Part shown: positions 46,200 through 57,570 of the stretch, in pieces
How the letters are laid out: the number at the start of each line of letters is the position of its first letter
Numbering within the stretch: position 1 is the first letter of the stretch
Assembly: GCA_007922195.1 (NCBI GenBank)
Contig: ML681990.1
Span: forward strand, 40,375,557 to 40,439,556
Direction: 5' to 3'
DNA length: 64,000 nt
Origin: Podocnemis expansa
Taxonomy: Eukaryota > Chordata > Testudines > Podocnemididae
Notes under the pieces: generated by a model
Told to the model about the DNA's origin: nothing
The model's database searches: none
The model's input: only the letters and a program-made list of their open reading frames with translations
Translations under genes and position numbers: made by a program

Positions 46200-46690
46200 T
46201 CTACTGTGGTGCTGTACAGCCCACCTTCACCCTCATGGTTTCATCTCTTATTGTTCCTCACACCCTACCTGTAAACTCAAACACCCTCCCCCCAACCCTA
46301 ATTTCAATTCCTGCAGAGAATACTGTCCAAGTTCACCATCAGAAGTAAGCACCCCACAGGGCAGCACGCACCAACTCAAAGTGGCACCAGACCCTGTCAG
46401 AACAACAGATGCAAAACCTACAGACATGTCTCCACAGCCACTGGGATTAACATACCCTATCAGAACACTTTTCAATATCCATGGGTCCTGCATATGGGGC
46501 CTATTGCAACATATGTTATACCTTGTCTGTTGTGCCCCAGTAATAACTGTGGGGTGAAGCCAGACAATCACTACACTCTCAGTTCACACAGCAAAATGAT
46601 AAAAAAACAAAACCACCATATTGCCTATTCACAGAGTGATCACTCTATGTATGCCTTATCAGCCATTATCCTCAGTGTACCTGAACAACA
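46200..46690 (+). mobile_element. PLE family 2 degraded endonuclease fragment
   Basis: The plus strand has a weak open trace. It contains CLLCPSNN, then KPDNHYTLSSHSKM, which parallel the CPNN-Y and family-2 endonuclease trace at 3641-4440. HHIAYSQSDHS follows. It stops at the start of the next element near 46699. Confidence 0.55.
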
Positions 46691-46698
46691 ACTTCAGC

Positions 46699-47035
46699 CA
46701 GAGCCATCCCTAAGCGGGTGTGACCAATGCTTTACTCCCCACAGGTCCGTGGCCCGGTTCTGGTCCCCACGCCCGCCCCCATCCTGGCAGCCATGGCTTG
46801 ACTCTGGTCCACCCCCAACAGCCCCCGTCAGCCAGAGCTTGGCTCCCCCAGCACCCTCCTGAAGCTTTGGCTCAGATCCCCCAGCAGCCCACTCCCACAG
46901 CCTGGCTTCAGCTCCCCACCCTGACAAGAGACCAGGTCCTTGCAGCCTGCACCACGGCCACCTCCTACAGTCCTGTGGCCTGGCTCTGCCCATTTCCCCC
47001 AATTCTCCAGGGTCAGGCTACCAGACGTCTGGCAA
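46699..47035. mobile_element. Possible truncated hAT-like element (CAGAGCC end)
   Basis: It begins CAGAGCCATCCCTAAGCGG, like the family at 28396, and has a GC-rich interior with CTGGCTCCAGC-type words. I see no right-hand end or TSD. It abuts a CR1 3' end. Confidence 0.35.
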
Positions 47036-47040
47036 AAGGA

Positions 47041-47303
47041 AGAATCTTAGAACCATAGGGTTGGAAGGGACCTTATAGGTCATCTAGTCCAACCCCCTGC
47101 CAGAGGCAGGACCACTCCCACTAAACCATCCCAGTCATGGTTTTGTCCAGCCGGGCCTTAAACACCTCCAAAGATGGAGACTCCACCACCTCCCTTGGGA
47201 GCTCATTCCAAGGCTTCACCACTCTCCTATTAAAAAAGTTTTTTCTAATATCCAGACATGTCCTCCTTTTTACCTTCATGTCCTCCGTCCTCCAGACATT
47301 CTA
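47041..47303 (-). mobile_element. CR1 3' fragment
   Basis: AGAACCATAGGGTTGGAAGG, GTCATCTAGTCCAACCCCC and AGGCTTCACCACTCTCC are nearly identical to the 3' 200 bp of the intact CR1 at 49332. It is 5'-truncated and lacks the perfect octamer repeat at its end. Confidence 0.9.
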
Positions 47304-47551
47304 AAAACAGGTGATTTTGTCTAGATTTTTCCTTCTGATGAGCAGAATGTTAAAAAAAAAAAAAGTCCTATAACAGCCAACTTCTCCCAAGCTGAGCAGA
47401 GGGACCATCCCCCAGCAGCTGGGTATTGGAGCGGTGAACTCAGAGGCGGTCACATGCACACATGGTGCATTTGCAGCTCATCACAAGACCCTCCTCAGTA
47501 AGAAGATGGGAATTCCCTCACTGCGTATTTAGCTGACCCCTATTTCCTAAC
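47304..47551. other. Unassigned sequence
   Basis: Contains an A-run at 47353-47364. Nothing else recognised. Confidence 0.35.
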
Positions 47552-47627
47552 AGCTTTTAGATTTGCTCATTGGGTAGAGTGGGTGTCTCTTAACTGTAGG
47601 GTCATGGGTTTGAGACACATGTCTGGA
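47552..47627 (+). pseudogene. tRNA-Lys(CUU)-like pseudogene or SINE head
   Basis: The sequence follows a tRNA-Lys plan. An A-box-like GCTCATTGGGTAGAG is followed by an anticodon loop CTCTTAA (anticodon CTT at 47589-47591), then AGGGTCATGGGTTTGAGACAC with a B-box-like core. The anticodon stem (GGTGT against CTGTA) does not pair and the acceptor stem is decayed, so it is not a working tRNA. Turtle pol III SINEs are derived from tRNA-Lys, so a SINE remnant is an equal possibility. Confidence 0.6.
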
Positions 47628-48205
47628 TTTTTAAATTTTTTGGCTTGTTGCTCCCTATGAAAGGGCTAAATCAGAAAAAAAAAATATAGAGACGCTAATG
47701 AAAGGAAGGAAAAAAGTACACCATAAATAAAATTACTAGCAGAGTTCAATTAAGTAAAACAAATAGAGGGGCACATTGGAACTTGATAGAAACAATTTAG
47801 GACAATTTTTTTTTAAATTGTAAAATGAGCTGATGTGGAAAATGAAAAACGAGAGGTGAATTAACTGCATTTTTTCGCTTTTTATACTTTTTTAGGTGCT
47901 TTTCAAGTTTATATTTGCAAATTTAGTTTTTAAACTTTTTAGTCTCATGAACATTAATGAAAGGGTCATTTAATGAAAATTCCAGTTTTTGGTAAAAGAA
48001 AACATTTTGGTAACTTTTTATTTAAAAATAATTTAAAGAACACATGACACTGTGCAGTTTTAAGGCTGCATTCATTGATCCTTATCCATTTTCCATGACA
48101 TAATATGGTAATGACAGTTATATTAACACTATATTTTCTCAATGTCCCTCTTTTTGTACTTCCTTGTCCTCCTTTCAATGCTTTAGTATCTGGTAACCAT
48201 ACTGT
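47628..48205. other. Unassigned AT-rich sequence
   Basis: No gene or repeat recognised. Confidence 0.35.
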
Positions 48206-48209
48206 AGGG

Positions 48210-48660
48210 CTCCCCATAGCACCCAGGCCTGCAGCCATCCCCCCCTTTTCCTCCCCCTTACTGAGTGCGGTCACTCCAGCACTGCCATCAGCTCCACACA
48301 TGCTGCCTGGGCCAGAGGAGAGGGAGGGATTTAAATTTCCCTCCTCTCCTTCCCCGGCTATCTGCTGTGGAGGGGAAGGGACTGGAAGCTCCTTCCACTG
48401 TTCTGTGAAAACAGGCTCTGTGGGCCTGCTCTGCCGCTTCTTGGGCTTTGTTTCAGGGCACTGGCTGGGGGCACTCGGGGCTTGTGCCCCATGTGCCCAT
48501 GCCAGCAGCATCCCTGCTCCCAGACCATCCCCAACACCTCCGGGGCATCTGAGCATGCTCAAGGGGGGAGATTTAAAAACTCCCAGCCTGCCTCAGCTCC
48601 CTGCCAGCTGTGTTCCACCCCATTATTCTATTTAATCTGTGGGCCCTGGAACAGAGTTTT
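48210..48660 (+). repeat. GC-rich repeat sharing a module with 60290-60800
   Basis: A 40-bp block (48551-48590, GAGCATGCTCAAGGGGGGAG followed by ATTTAAAAACTCCC) is nearly repeated at 60588-60626. Flanking GC-rich words (CTGCTGTGG, CAGCAGC, CCTGCC) are similar too. No terminal inverted repeats or TSD were found. The long overlapping frames are not supported as genes. Confidence 0.45.
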
Positions 48661-49331
48661 GGGGTGTTCTCCCTTAGTTTAACCCCTGCCTTTCACAGTT
48701 CTAAGCATGTCCTTTTCAAACCTCTTTTGCCTCACCTTCTTCTTCCAGGTGATCTTTTTTGTTCAGAAGGGCCTCTCTGGCCTAGGTGCTACACACATTT
48801 AGCTAGCCTATTGTTGTTATTTTCTCTGGATATGTGCCTACAGTCCTGGCTGTTTACATGCTGCTGGAAAACAGTTTTGTGTTCCCTCCATGCAACCATG
48901 TGACATACTGTGTGCATGCTTCTCATCTGTAGACATGCATGATGCTTCAGGTAACACGATGCCATAACAATAATGCAGATTATGTTATGAGCATTCCTAA
49001 AGGAACACCTTGCATGCCGTATCTGGCATCAAACCATGCAATTACATTGTGAACAGGAAAGTTATATTAAATTATGCCCTAAGAGTACATGGATGTGTGT
49101 CCCATGACAAGTGGACTTAAACTTTTCTCATTTTGAAGGCTACAGGTGCTAACCTCTGGGCTTTTATTACAGTGACATGAGGATAACCCTAGTCTACCTT
49201 ACCTTGCATTGCCTGGTTTACTCTTCCTCTGATTGATTTCTTTATCTGAAACTTGCTCTGTGAAAGAGTCTTGCTGGTGCCACAGCACTTCACTTCCTAA
49301 GAGCATCAGAAAATGAATCGTATTGATATTT
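48661..49331. other. Unassigned sequence
   Basis: No gene or repeat recognised. Confidence 0.35.
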
Positions 49332-49421
49332 AATCATAGAATCATAGAATCATAGGGTTGGAAGGGACCCCACGAGGTCATCTAGTCCAACCCCCTGCCA
49401 AAAAAAGCAGGACCACTCCCA

Positions 49422-52418
49422 TTAGATCATCCCACTCAGGGTTTTGTCCAGCTGGGACTTGAACACCTCCAGAGATGGAGATTCCACCACCTCCCTAGGC
49501 AGCTTATTCCAATGCTTCACCACTCGCCTAGTAAGGAAGTTTTTCCTAATATCCAGCCTGGACCGCCCCAGCTGTAACTTGAAGCCATTGCTTCTCGTTC
49601 TGCCCTCTGTTACTACTGAGAACAGTCGAGCTCCCTCCTCCTTGGAGCAACCCTTCAAGTAGTTGAAGGTTGCTATCAAATCCCCCCTCAGTCTTCTCTT
49701 CTGCAGGCTAAATAAGCCTAGTTCCTTCAGTCTTTCTTCATAGGGCTTGTGCTCCAGCCCTTTGATCATTTTGGTTGCCCTCCTCTGGACTCTCTCTAAT
49801 TTGTCCATGTCCTTTTTGTAGTGGGGAGCCCAAAACTGGACACAGTATTCCAGATGTGGCCTCACTAGTGCAGAATAGAGGGGAATGATCACATCCCTTG
49901 ATCTGCTGGCAACACTTCTTCTGATGCAGCCCAGTATGCCATTGGCCTTTTTGGCAGCAAGAGCACACTGCTGACTCATATCCAGCTTCCCATCCACCAT
50001 GACTCCGAGGTCCTTTTCTCCAGTGCTGCTATTTAGCTGATCACTCCCCAGCCTGTAGCAGTACATGGGGTTTTTTCGTCCCAAGTGCAGGATTTTACAC
50101 TTATCCTTGTTGAACCTCATGAGATTCCTCTTGGCCCACTGCTCCAGTTTGTCTAGGTCTCCCTGAATCCTGTCTCTGCCCTCTAGGGTGTCTACCGTTC
50201 CCCCCAGTTTGGTATCATCTGCAAACTTACTAAGTGTGCAATCTATCCCATCATCCAGATCGTTAATGAAAACATTGAACAGAACTGGCCCCAGGACCGA
50301 CCCCTGGGGCACACCACTTGTTACTGCCTGCCAACTTGACATGGAGCCATTGATTCCTACACGCTGAAACCGTTGTTCTAGCCAGTTTTCTATCCACCTT
50401 ACAGTCCATGCATCTAACCCATACTTCCTTAATTTGCCAATGAGAATGCTGTGGGAAACCGTATCAAAAGCCTTGCTAAAGTCAAGGTATATCACATCAA
50501 CGGCTCTTCCCGCATCCACAAATCCAGTCATCTCATCATAGAAGGCGATGAGGTTGGTCAGGCATGATTTACCCTTGGTAAATCCATGCTGACTGTTCCT
50601 GATTACTCTACGTTCCTCCAAGTGTTTCAGGATGGATTCTTTGAGAAGCTGCTCCATGATTTTTCCAGGGATTGAGGTGAGGCTGACAGGTCTGTAATTC
50701 CCTGGATCCTCCTTTTTGCCTTTCTTGAAGATAGGTACCATATTTGCTTTTTTCCAGTCCTCTGTCACCTCCCCCGTTCGCCACGAGTTTTCAAAGATAA
50801 TGGCCAACGGTACTGCTATCTCATCAGCCAGCTCCCTCAGCACCCTCGGATGCAGTTCATCCGGCCCCATGGACTTGTGCACATCTAGTTTCTTTAAGCA
50901 GTCCCTAACCTGACCTTCTGTCACCAAGGGCCTCTCTTCTTCTCCCCAGTCCCCCATACCTAGTGTAGTGGGCTGGGAGCTGACCCTGCTTGTGAAAACT
51001 GAAGTAAAAAAAGCATTGAGCACTTCAGCTTTTTCCTCATCCTCTGTCACGAGGATGCCTGCCCCATTCAGTAAGGGACCTACACCATCCCTGATCCTCT
51101 TCTTGTTATTGATATACTTGTAGAACCCCTTCCTGTTATCCTTCACATCCCTTGCTAGTCGCAACTCCATTTGTCCTTTGGCCTTTCTGATTTTATCCCT
51201 GCAGTCCCGAGCAATGTCTTTATATGCCTCCTTAGTCATCTGTCCTAGCTTCCACTTCCTGTAAGCGTCCTTTTTATGCTTCAGCTCAGTGCAGAGCTCT
51301 CTGTTAAGCCACAGTGGGCGCCTTCCACATTTGCTGTGCTTTCTCCTTATTGGAATTGTATCTTCCTGTGCCCTTAGCAGGGTTTCTTTAAAATGCACCC
51401 AACTCTCTTGGACACCTTTCCCCTTCAGATCAGCCTCCCAAGGGATCCTGCCCATCAGTTCCCTGAGGGAGACAAAATCTGCTTTTCTGAAGTCCAGGGT
51501 CTGTGTTTTGCTTCTTTCCTTCTTTCCTTTAATCATCAACTTGAAGTCAATCATTTCATGGTCGCTGCTACCCAGGCTGCCATTGACTTCTACTTCCCTG
51601 ATAAATTCTTCTCTATTTGTGAGCAGCAGATCGAGAGGCGCAAGGCCCCTCGTTGGTTGCTCCAGCATTTGTACCAGGAAGTTGTCCTCAACACTCTCCA
51701 GAAACTTCCTGGATTGCCTGTGCACTGCTGTATTGGCCTTCCAGCAGATGTCAGGGTAATTGAAGTCCCCCATGAGAACCAGGGCCTGTGCTCTAGAAAC
51801 TTCTGTTAGTTGTACACAGAATGCCTCATCCACCTCCTCCTTCTGATCTGGTGGTCTGTAGCAGACACCTACCACAACATCCCCCTTGTTGCTCTCCCCT
51901 CTAAACTTAACCCACAGACTTTCAACTGGCTTGTTTCCACTTTCATAATGAAGCTCTGAGCAGTCATAGAGCTCCTTTACATATAGTGCTACTCCTCCCC
52001 CTTTCCTTCCCTGCCTGTCCTTCCTGAACAGTTTATACCCATCTATTGCAGAGCTCCAGTCATGCAAACTATTCCACCACGTCTCTGTTATCCCAGTCAT
52101 GTCATAGTTCTTTGTCTGCGCTAGTGCTACCAATTCCTCCTGCTTGTTTCCCAGGCTCCTTGCATTTGTGTATAGGCACCTAAGATACCCAGCTGATTGC
52201 CCTACTTTCCCATTTTGACATTCAATTCTATTGTATCTACCTCCCTGGATTTTCTTTTGGTGTTGACCTCCCCCACCTGCCTCAGGCATTAGGGCTTCAT
52301 TAGAGCATCTAAGAAAGTTGTTTGATTCCCCCCACATGTTCCAATTATCCTCTCTTCTATCCCTGTAGTTACAGTCCCGGCACCCCCCAAGTTCCATCCC
52401 ATCCCCCTGGTCTCCCAC
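49422..52418 (-). CDS. CR1 ORF2: endonuclease and reverse transcriptase
   Basis: This 998-residue protein nicks DNA and copies CR1 RNA at the nick. The N-terminal APE-type endonuclease spans about 80-295. It has YTNARSLGN (83-91), TETWW with the metal-binding E112, GDFN (217-220, D218 and N220) and SSDH (284-287). The reverse transcriptase spans about 550-830. It has PIFKKG and NYRPVSLTS (562-582), [17 protein letters not shown] (644-652, first catalytic Asp D646), [11 protein letters not shown] (701-711) and FADD (732-735), with both catalytic aspartates present. The C-terminal CR1-specific region ([11 protein letters not shown], then [16 protein letters not shown]) follows. The length equals a full CR1 ORF2 and all catalytic residues are kept. 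The ATG lies 44 nt after ORF1 ends. The protein could be functional, or only recently inactive. Confidence 0.95.
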   Translation of the reverse strand: MGDQGDGMELGGCRDCNYRDRREDNWNMWGESNNFLRCSNEALMPEAGGGGQHQKKIQGGRYNRIECQNGKVGQSAGYLRCLYTNARSLGNKQEELVALAQTKNYDMTGITETWWNSLHDWSSAIDGYKLFRKDRQGRKGGGVALYVKELYDCSELHYESGNKPVESLWVKFRGESNKGDVVVGVCYRPPDQKEEVDEAFCVQLTEVSRAQALVLMGDFNYPDICWKANTAVHRQSRKFLESVEDNFLVQMLEQPTRGLAPLDLLLTNREEFIREVEVNGSLGSSDHEMIDFKLMIKGKKERSKTQTLDFRKADFVSLRELMGRIPWEADLKGKGVQESWVHFKETLLRAQEDTIPIRRKHSKCGRRPLWLNRELCTELKHKKDAYRKWKLGQMTKEAYKDIARDCRDKIRKAKGQMELRLARDVKDNRKGFYKYINNKKRIRDGVGPLLNGAGILVTEDEEKAEVLNAFFTSVFTSRVSSQPTTLGMGDWGEEERPLVTEGQVRDCLKKLDVHKSMGPDELHPRVLRELADEIAVPLAIIFENSWRTGEVTEDWKKANMVPIFKKGKKEDPGNYRPVSLTSIPGKIMEQLLKESILKHLEERRVIRNSQHGFTKGKSCLTNLIAFYDEMTGFVDAGRAVDVIYLDFSKAFDTVSHSILIGKLRKYGLDAWTVRWIENWLEQRFQRVGINGSMSSWQAVTSGVPQGSVLGPVLFNVFINDLDDGIDCTLSKFADDTKLGGTVDTLEGRDRIQGDLDKLEQWAKRNLMRFNKDKCKILHLGRKNPMYCYRLGSDQLNSSTGEKDLGVMVDGKLDMSQQCALAAKKANGILGCIRRSVASRSRDVIIPLYSALVRPHLEYCVQFWAPHYKKDMDKLERVQRRATKMIKGLEHKPYEERLKELGLFSLQKRRLRGDLIATFNYLKGCSKEEGARLFSVVTEGRTRSNGFKLQLGRSRLDIRKNFLTRRVVKHWNKLPREVVESPSLEVFKSQLDKTLSGMI

Positions 52419-52462
52419 ATAGTCACTTACCTGTGGGCTTTGGTCTCCTTCCCCCTTCAGAC

Positions 52463-53527
52463 CTAGTTTAAAGCCCTCCTCACTAGGTCAGCCAGTCTGC
52501 GTCCAAATACGCTCTTCCCCTTCCTCGAAAGATGGATTCCATCTCTGCCTAGCAGTCCTTCTTCCTGAAACAGCAACCCATGGTCGAGGAAGCCAAAGCC
52601 CTCCTGACGACACCATCTTTGCAGCCAAACGTTCATCTCCAGGATGCATCTGTCTCTGCTCAGGCCTCTACCCTTGACCGGAAGAATCGAGGAGAACACC
52701 ACCTGTGCTCCAAACTCCTTCACCCGCGCTCCCAGAGCCCTGAAGTCACCTTTGATCTGCCGAGGATCACCTCTCGCAGTATCATTGGTTCCTACATGGA
52801 TGAGAAGCATGGGGTAGTAGTCAGAGGGGCGGATGATTCTCAACAATCCCTCCGTAACGTCTCGGATGCGGGCACCTGGCAGGCAGCATACCTCTCGAGA
52901 GATCTTGTCAGGGCGACAGATGGGTGCCTCCGTCCCCCTCAGAAGTGAGTCCCCAACCACCACAACTCTACGTTTCCTCCTAGCTGTGGTGGCTGTGATC
53001 CTCCCAGCCTCGGGGGTGCATGGCCTCTCCTCTTCCACCTCCTTCACCGTCTCTAGCACCGCATAACGATTCTTCACCACAACAGAGGGTGGGTTGTGGG
53101 CAGGGGTGGAGCACTGCCTACCGCCAGAGGTAACCAGCTGCCAGTGTCCTCCCCCTGCCACAGGCTCCCCATCCAGCTCCAGTGTTGTGGCAGTAGTCTC
53201 TGGTACCTGGTCAGTGCCCTCCTTCTTGCACTTCTCCTCGTGGATGCTGTCGAGGAACTTCTCCAGGGTGTGGATACTCCTGAGCCGAGACACCTCCTCC
53301 TGTAACTCTCCCACCTGCCTCCTGAGAGATTCCACCAGCAGGCACCTGTCACATCGATTCATCTCCCCAGCCTGATCGTTGGAGACAGGGAACTGCAGGC
53401 TGCAGTCCCTGCAAGTCCACACCAGGGTCTGGGTAGAGATATCTATGGTCAGGATGTCTGTCTGGCTACAGGCACAGGTAGAAGAGACAGAAGGGGTGCT
53501 GGCAGCAGTGCGGCTCCTCTTCACCAT
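52463..53527 (-). CDS. CR1 ORF1: zinc-finger, coiled-coil and esterase-domain protein
   Basis: This 354-residue protein is the CR1 ORF1 product. In this family it binds element RNA and carries an SGNH/GDSL-type esterase domain whose role in retrotransposition is not settled. Paired cysteines (C18/C20, C39/C42, C59/C62) suggest a metal-binding N terminus. Residues 63-100 ([20 protein letters not shown]) look like a coiled coil. An acidic linker follows to about 185. The esterase has GDSLLRG (192-198, nucleophile S194), GTND (246-249) and DGIHLS (329-334, with D329 and H332 completing the triad). The ATG is the first one after the 5' UTR. The frame has no disruption. ORF2 follows on the same strand, so both are translated from one RNA. 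Confidence 0.93.
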   Translation of the reverse strand: MVKRSRTAASTPSVSSTCACSQTDILTIDISTQTLVWTCRDCSLQFPVSNDQAGEMNRCDRCLLVESLRRQVGELQEEVSRLRSIHTLEKFLDSIHEEKCKKEGTDQVPETTATTLELDGEPVAGGGHWQLVTSGGRQCSTPAHNPPSVVVKNRYAVLETVKEVEEERPCTPEAGRITATTARRKRRVVVVGDSLLRGTEAPICRPDKISREVCCLPGARIRDVTEGLLRIIRPSDYYPMLLIHVGTNDTARGDPRQIKGDFRALGARVKEFGAQVVFSSILPVKGRGLSRDRCILEMNVWLQRWCRQEGFGFLDHGLLFQEEGLLGRDGIHLSRKGKSVFGRRLADLVRRALN

Positions 53528-54045
53528 CGTGGTTTCACAAACTCCTCCCCAAACTCCCTCTCAAACTCCCCTGTTTGCTGTCCCCTGGTCGCAAGCTCCC
53601 TCTGGTCGCTCAGCCACTGGCTTTTAAAGCCTTCTCTGNNNNNNNNNNCTGGTCGCTCAGCCACTGGCTTTTAAAGCCTTCTCTGCCTAGGTCAGGCCTG
53701 GCCCCTTGTTAAACACACAGGGGAAGGCTGATCACAAGGCTGATTGAGGCTGGTGCACAAAGGTGATCAGGGAACAATGGTGCAAGCAGCCCCCACCCAC
53801 AGTAAGAAACAACTAACAGAAGTCAGCTGTAAGGGAAAAGTCAAACAGACAAACACACACAGTTAGCAAACCCTCACCCAAGCACACTCTGTCCCTTGCT
53901 GCTTTCAGCTAGGGGATCGCCTTCACCTCCTTCTCGGGGCTTCACAAACTCCTTCCCTCTCAAACTCCCCTGTTTGCTGTCCCCTGTTCACAAGCTCCCT
54001 CTGGTCGCTCAGCCACTGGCTTTTAAAGCCTTCTCTGCCTAGGTC
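53528..54045 (-). promoter_or_regulatory. CR1 5' UTR with repeated promoter-like unit
   Basis: The block CCTGTTTGCTGTCCCCTG, then AAGCTCCCTCTGGTCGCTCA and CTTTTAAAGCCTTCTCTG occurs at 53570-53638, in part at 53649-53688, and again at 53966-54035. CR1 and related LINEs can carry tandem promoter monomers upstream of ORF1, which fits. The element ends inside a unit at 54045. Confidence 0.7.
53639..53648. other. Assembly gap (10 N)
   Basis: Ten N separate two copies of CTGGTCGCTCAGCCACTGGC-containing sequence; the gap lies within the 5' UTR repeat and its true length is unknown. Confidence 0.99.
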
Positions 54046-54560
54046 AGTGAGGTTTTTTTGGCTTCTTACTTCATGTAAGCTATTAGGTTCTTTTTAGCAT
54101 GTTTCTTGGCAGGTGTACCACTGTGGAAGATAATGTAGGAGCAGTTGGACCAAATCTCTGCTCCACTGCTGCCTCCATATTATCTTCTGTTTCAAACTTT
54201 TCCACTCTACAGAGGAAGGAAAAACCAAAGGTCACTGATGGGGGTGACTCAGCAGAAACAAATTCTCAGAAATAGCAGGCATTTCCAGCAGAAGCAAGTT
54301 TTTCATGGGGTTCCTCAACATCATATACCATGAGCAAAACCATTTAACAAGAATTTCTGACTTGGGGGTTCACCTGCCAGCCATGATGCTCATTACCTTT
54401 TCTCAGCTGCTCTTCTCACAGGTCATTCTCTGGGCCTCTGGCCATGCAAGGAGAAGGAGACTCATATATAGGGTCATAGTACTGCTGCTAGATCCACTCA
54501 TCAGGAACATTGGTCCTGAAAAAAGTTATTTGGGGTACATGCTCCGAAGCCCAGCCTGGC
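54046..54560. other. Unassigned sequence
   Basis: CR1 5' flank. No gene or repeat recognised. Confidence 0.35.
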
Positions 54561-55130
54561 ACTGCTCCTGGTGGGCTCCTTAGGTCTCCCATGCCCTGCA
54601 GCACCACAGCAGGCTCCCTGGGGGCCTCTGTGCTAAGCCCAGCATTGCTTCAGGATCCCCTGCTCTCAGGGGCCCCCATGCCCTGTGCCTAGTGCTGCTC
54701 CCAGCTCCACATGGACCTCCTCTACCTGGCACTGCTCCCAGCTCCCCATGGCCCCCCATGTCATGTGTTACTCCCAGCTCCACATGGGCCTGTGGTCCCC
54801 ACGTGTGGTGCCCAGTCCAGTCCTGCTCCTGGTGCACTCAGGGGCCCCATGTGGTGGGCCCTGCTCTTTCCCTACACACAGCTTATGGCCCACTTCCAAG
54901 GCCCCTCCCTTCCAACATTTACCTTTGCTGGAGCAGGGAAGCCTCCAACTGACTGCTGATTTAGATTTCCCGCCGTGCTACACCGTGGGCCATGTACCTG
55001 GGATCTTAACAGGATGGGAAATTTAAAAAGGCCCCTCCAGCCCCAGCTTCCAGATGTGACTTGGGATACTCTCCGGCTCATTTGGGGCCTGTGTTCCATG
55101 TGCCCAAGTCCAGAGATGGTTTCAGATCTG
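54561..55130. repeat. GC-rich imperfect tandem block
   Basis: CTGCTCCCAGCTCCACATGG-type phrases recur at about 54700, 54730 and 54770 with GGCCCCATG variants. A GGGAAATTTAAAAAGGCCCC word (about 55017) faintly resembles the module at 48551 and 60588. Opposing frames are shadows of this composition. Confidence 0.4.
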
Positions 55131-55192
55131 GGATTATTGAGCATAAGTTGGAATCTCACAACCTTGGAGGCTTTTAAGATCAGCTCTGAACT

Positions 55193-55258
55193 TGGTTGTT
55201 GCTTGTGGTATGTTTGGTGTGGTATGTTGATGTGGTGGTATGTTTGGTGTGACTATTG
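55193..55258. repeat. Short GT-rich minisatellite
   Basis: GTGGTATGTTTGGTGT is repeated with a GGTATGTTGAT variant between the copies. Confidence 0.7.
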
Positions 55259-57165
55259 GAAGAAACATTGTCAGATTGTGTGGTATTGGAAGGTAGCTAT
55301 CAGGTAGTACTTCTTGGTAACCTGATGTGTGCTATTTTTTGGTTTAGTAATTAGTCCTCTGTCAGTCTGTTTTGTGGTAAAATATGAAATGACATGATGC
55401 TGCTGGTGGAGAAGACAAGAAAATAACACTAGAAAGAATGTGGCTTTTTTGGTTTTTCTCTGTAAAAGAGATGCATTAAGTTCTATTCTGTAAAGAACAA
55501 AGGGTAAATGATACATTTTACCAAGTCCACGCTAACTGTACTATTCTAGTGCCCCAGCAGCTGTTTGCATGCACACAGTGGTTGTTGGTTCTTAATCACT
55601 AAAGAGTTCTTTATTCATATTCTCATTGAAGCAGCTCCTAATTTCAGGATCAATATTTTCCTGAGTTGTTTGTGTTTAAGATTTATTTCCAGTGCATACC
55701 TAGGCTTATTGCAGGGGCTGAAGCAAATGATTGAATGTGAAAACTGGTTTGAAGTATTTGGCGCTCAGCCTTAGATTTGTTCCACTGGTGGTTCTTAATC
55801 GAAAATCAAAATAAAACATTTTGAAGAACCCAAAACAATTTCTTTCTCCAGGATTTTCATTCACAGAGACTCGAAATTTTTGGATCTCTTTCTAATCTGG
55901 AAGAAAATCAGATTTCAAAATTTCAGTATCCTTAGTGAAATGGAACCTACATCCTCTGTTCAGCTCTGCTTGGAAGTGTATGCAAAGTTGCTGCTTCCAC
56001 TTGTGGCCAGGTGTAATGATGCAGCAACAGTGGCTCAATTTCCCATCTCTGGTGTACTCCAGCTGTACAAGTGACCCAGCCCTCTAGCCAGAGAACTTTA
56101 CAGAGTCCAGCCTGTTCTGGGACCATGGTCTTTTATCAAAGTGCAACCAAAAATATGACAAGCAATCAAACCTTCAGCCCAGCAGGACTCAGCAAGCCAA
56201 TTTTTTTTCACAGGATCACCTATGTTTTTATAGTCTGTTGTCATGCCCTTCCCCAAGTGCCTATGCCTTCAGCAACCCCACTGACCAGAGGCCAGCACTC
56301 TCCTCCATTACTCAGGGATTCAGGCAATCAGTCACTCATCAGATTTCTTGCCTCCAGCTCACCCTGGGATGGGGCACAACTTAAGTTTTCTAAGGAGGGG
56401 GCTCAGGGAGAAGACCCCTTTCCATGACAGGGGGCAGGGTCCCCAAGGGCATGCCTTGACTTGATATGCAACTTGTAGAGAACACAGCCAATTCCAGCAG
56501 GTTTGCAGGGCTCAAACCAGGGAAGGAATCACTGAGGCATGGCTAGCCAAGGCCACACTGGTGCCAGAGAAGGTCATAGCTTGGAGGGCAGAGGTCAAGA
56601 TACAGTGCAGCCTTGAGGGCCTCCAATAAATCTGCACCCCATGGACAGCCCATCATTTGGGCTGAAACTCCTGCTTCCTGCTGTTGCCCTGCCTTAAGCA
56701 GGGTGCTCAGGGAACTGCCAGGGCTTCCACTTCCAGTCCACAGCATCAGCATTTCTTTAGAGACTTTATATTTCCTCTAAAACTGGATGTTTTGGTCTAA
56801 GTGCTTGGGAAGTCTCAGCTCACTTACAAAGGCTTGTGTGTGTCCTCTACACATGGAGGTTGGGTGGACTGGGCAATAAACTTAGGTTGGTGAGGCTTCT
56901 GACCAGGGCATATGGTACAGTTCTGAGGTGCAAGGCAGAGCTGACAGGAATTGGCTGGCGCTTTCTCTGTGTGACTTCTGACTGGCTTGGGGAATATTCA
57001 TTCGGTCGAGGTGGGTGCTGGGCTCTATATGCTGTTGTGCTAGATCATTACAACACCTGGAGTCACTTGCTAGCAAAGCACTGTGAGAGACAGCCTAGAC
57101 TGGAGAGTTAAGGGGCTACAGTGGTATTCCAGTTCTACACTGGATCTAAGGTTCCAGTCATTGTG
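55259..57165. other. Unassigned sequence
   Basis: No gene or repeat recognised over about 1.9 kb. Confidence 0.35.
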
Positions 57166-57173
57166 CCCATGAC

Positions 57174-57338
57174 CAATGTTCATGCTAAGCTGATGATGCA
57201 GCTGAGCAAGTTATGGATGTAGCTGATCCACACCAGTTCCCTGACCCCTCCACGCCAGGCCACTTTCCCACTGCCTGTTGGCTCCCAGAGTGCATCCATA
57301 ACTTGCTCAGTTGCATCACCAGCTTAGAGGGAACATGG
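57174..57338. mobile_element. hAT-like foldback MITE (GTTCCCTCTAAGCTG family)
   Basis: Two 46-bp arms (57174-57219 and 57293-57338) are inverted repeats of each other. They share GAGCAAGTTATGGATG at the inner side. The outer side has CAATGTTCATGCTAAGCTG on the left and, reversed, CCATGTTCCCTCTAAGCTG on the right. The outer word links it to the elements at 22611 and 32922. I see no matching 8-bp TSD. Confidence 0.65.
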
Positions 57339-57479
57339 CTATCCTATTTTTTTCCCATTTGTTGTGTAGGATCTTGGGTGCTTCACTCAGATTTTGTGAA
57401 CCACAGTGATTTGAGAGGTGCCACAAAGCTAGGCATAGTGATGCTTAGCTTTTCAGTGCCTAACTCTGTGTGTATTCAG

Positions 57480-57570
57480 GCCTTAGTCACTCTGCGTCTG
57501 TTTCTCTTCTGTGGAATTGAGATAGTTACCCTAATCTAAGGCTAAATGAGGAGAAATAAAGACTGTTAGG
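57480..57570 (+). repeat. MIR/L2-tail-like fragment
   Basis: CACTCTGCGTCTGTTTCTCT, TCTGTGGAATTGAGATAGTT resembles the conserved end CCTCAGTTTCCTCATCTGTA followed by AAATGGGGATAATA of ancient amniote repeats. Confidence 0.4.

Larger units (their letters stand above)
49332..54045 (-). mobile_element. CR1 LINE with both ORFs intact
   Basis: The element runs on the minus strand: a 5' UTR with a repeated promoter-like unit (53528-54045, with an assembly gap), ORF1 (52463-53527), a 44-bp spacer, ORF2 (49422-52418) and a roughly 90-bp 3' UTR. The 3' end is three ATCATAGA octamer units, the CR1 hallmark. No frame disruption is visible in about 1350 codons. It is by far the best preserved LINE in the window, and the truncated copies at 47041, 45093, 38310, 35036 and 32028 are older. 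Confidence 0.95.

Noticed and set aside
48105..48635. 176- and 198-codon opposing frames
   Set aside because: Low-complexity Pro/Ser-rich translation of a GC-rich repeat; no domain or start context.
51289..51809. Plus-strand frames of 138-156 codons
   Set aside because: Antisense shadows of the CR1 ORF2.
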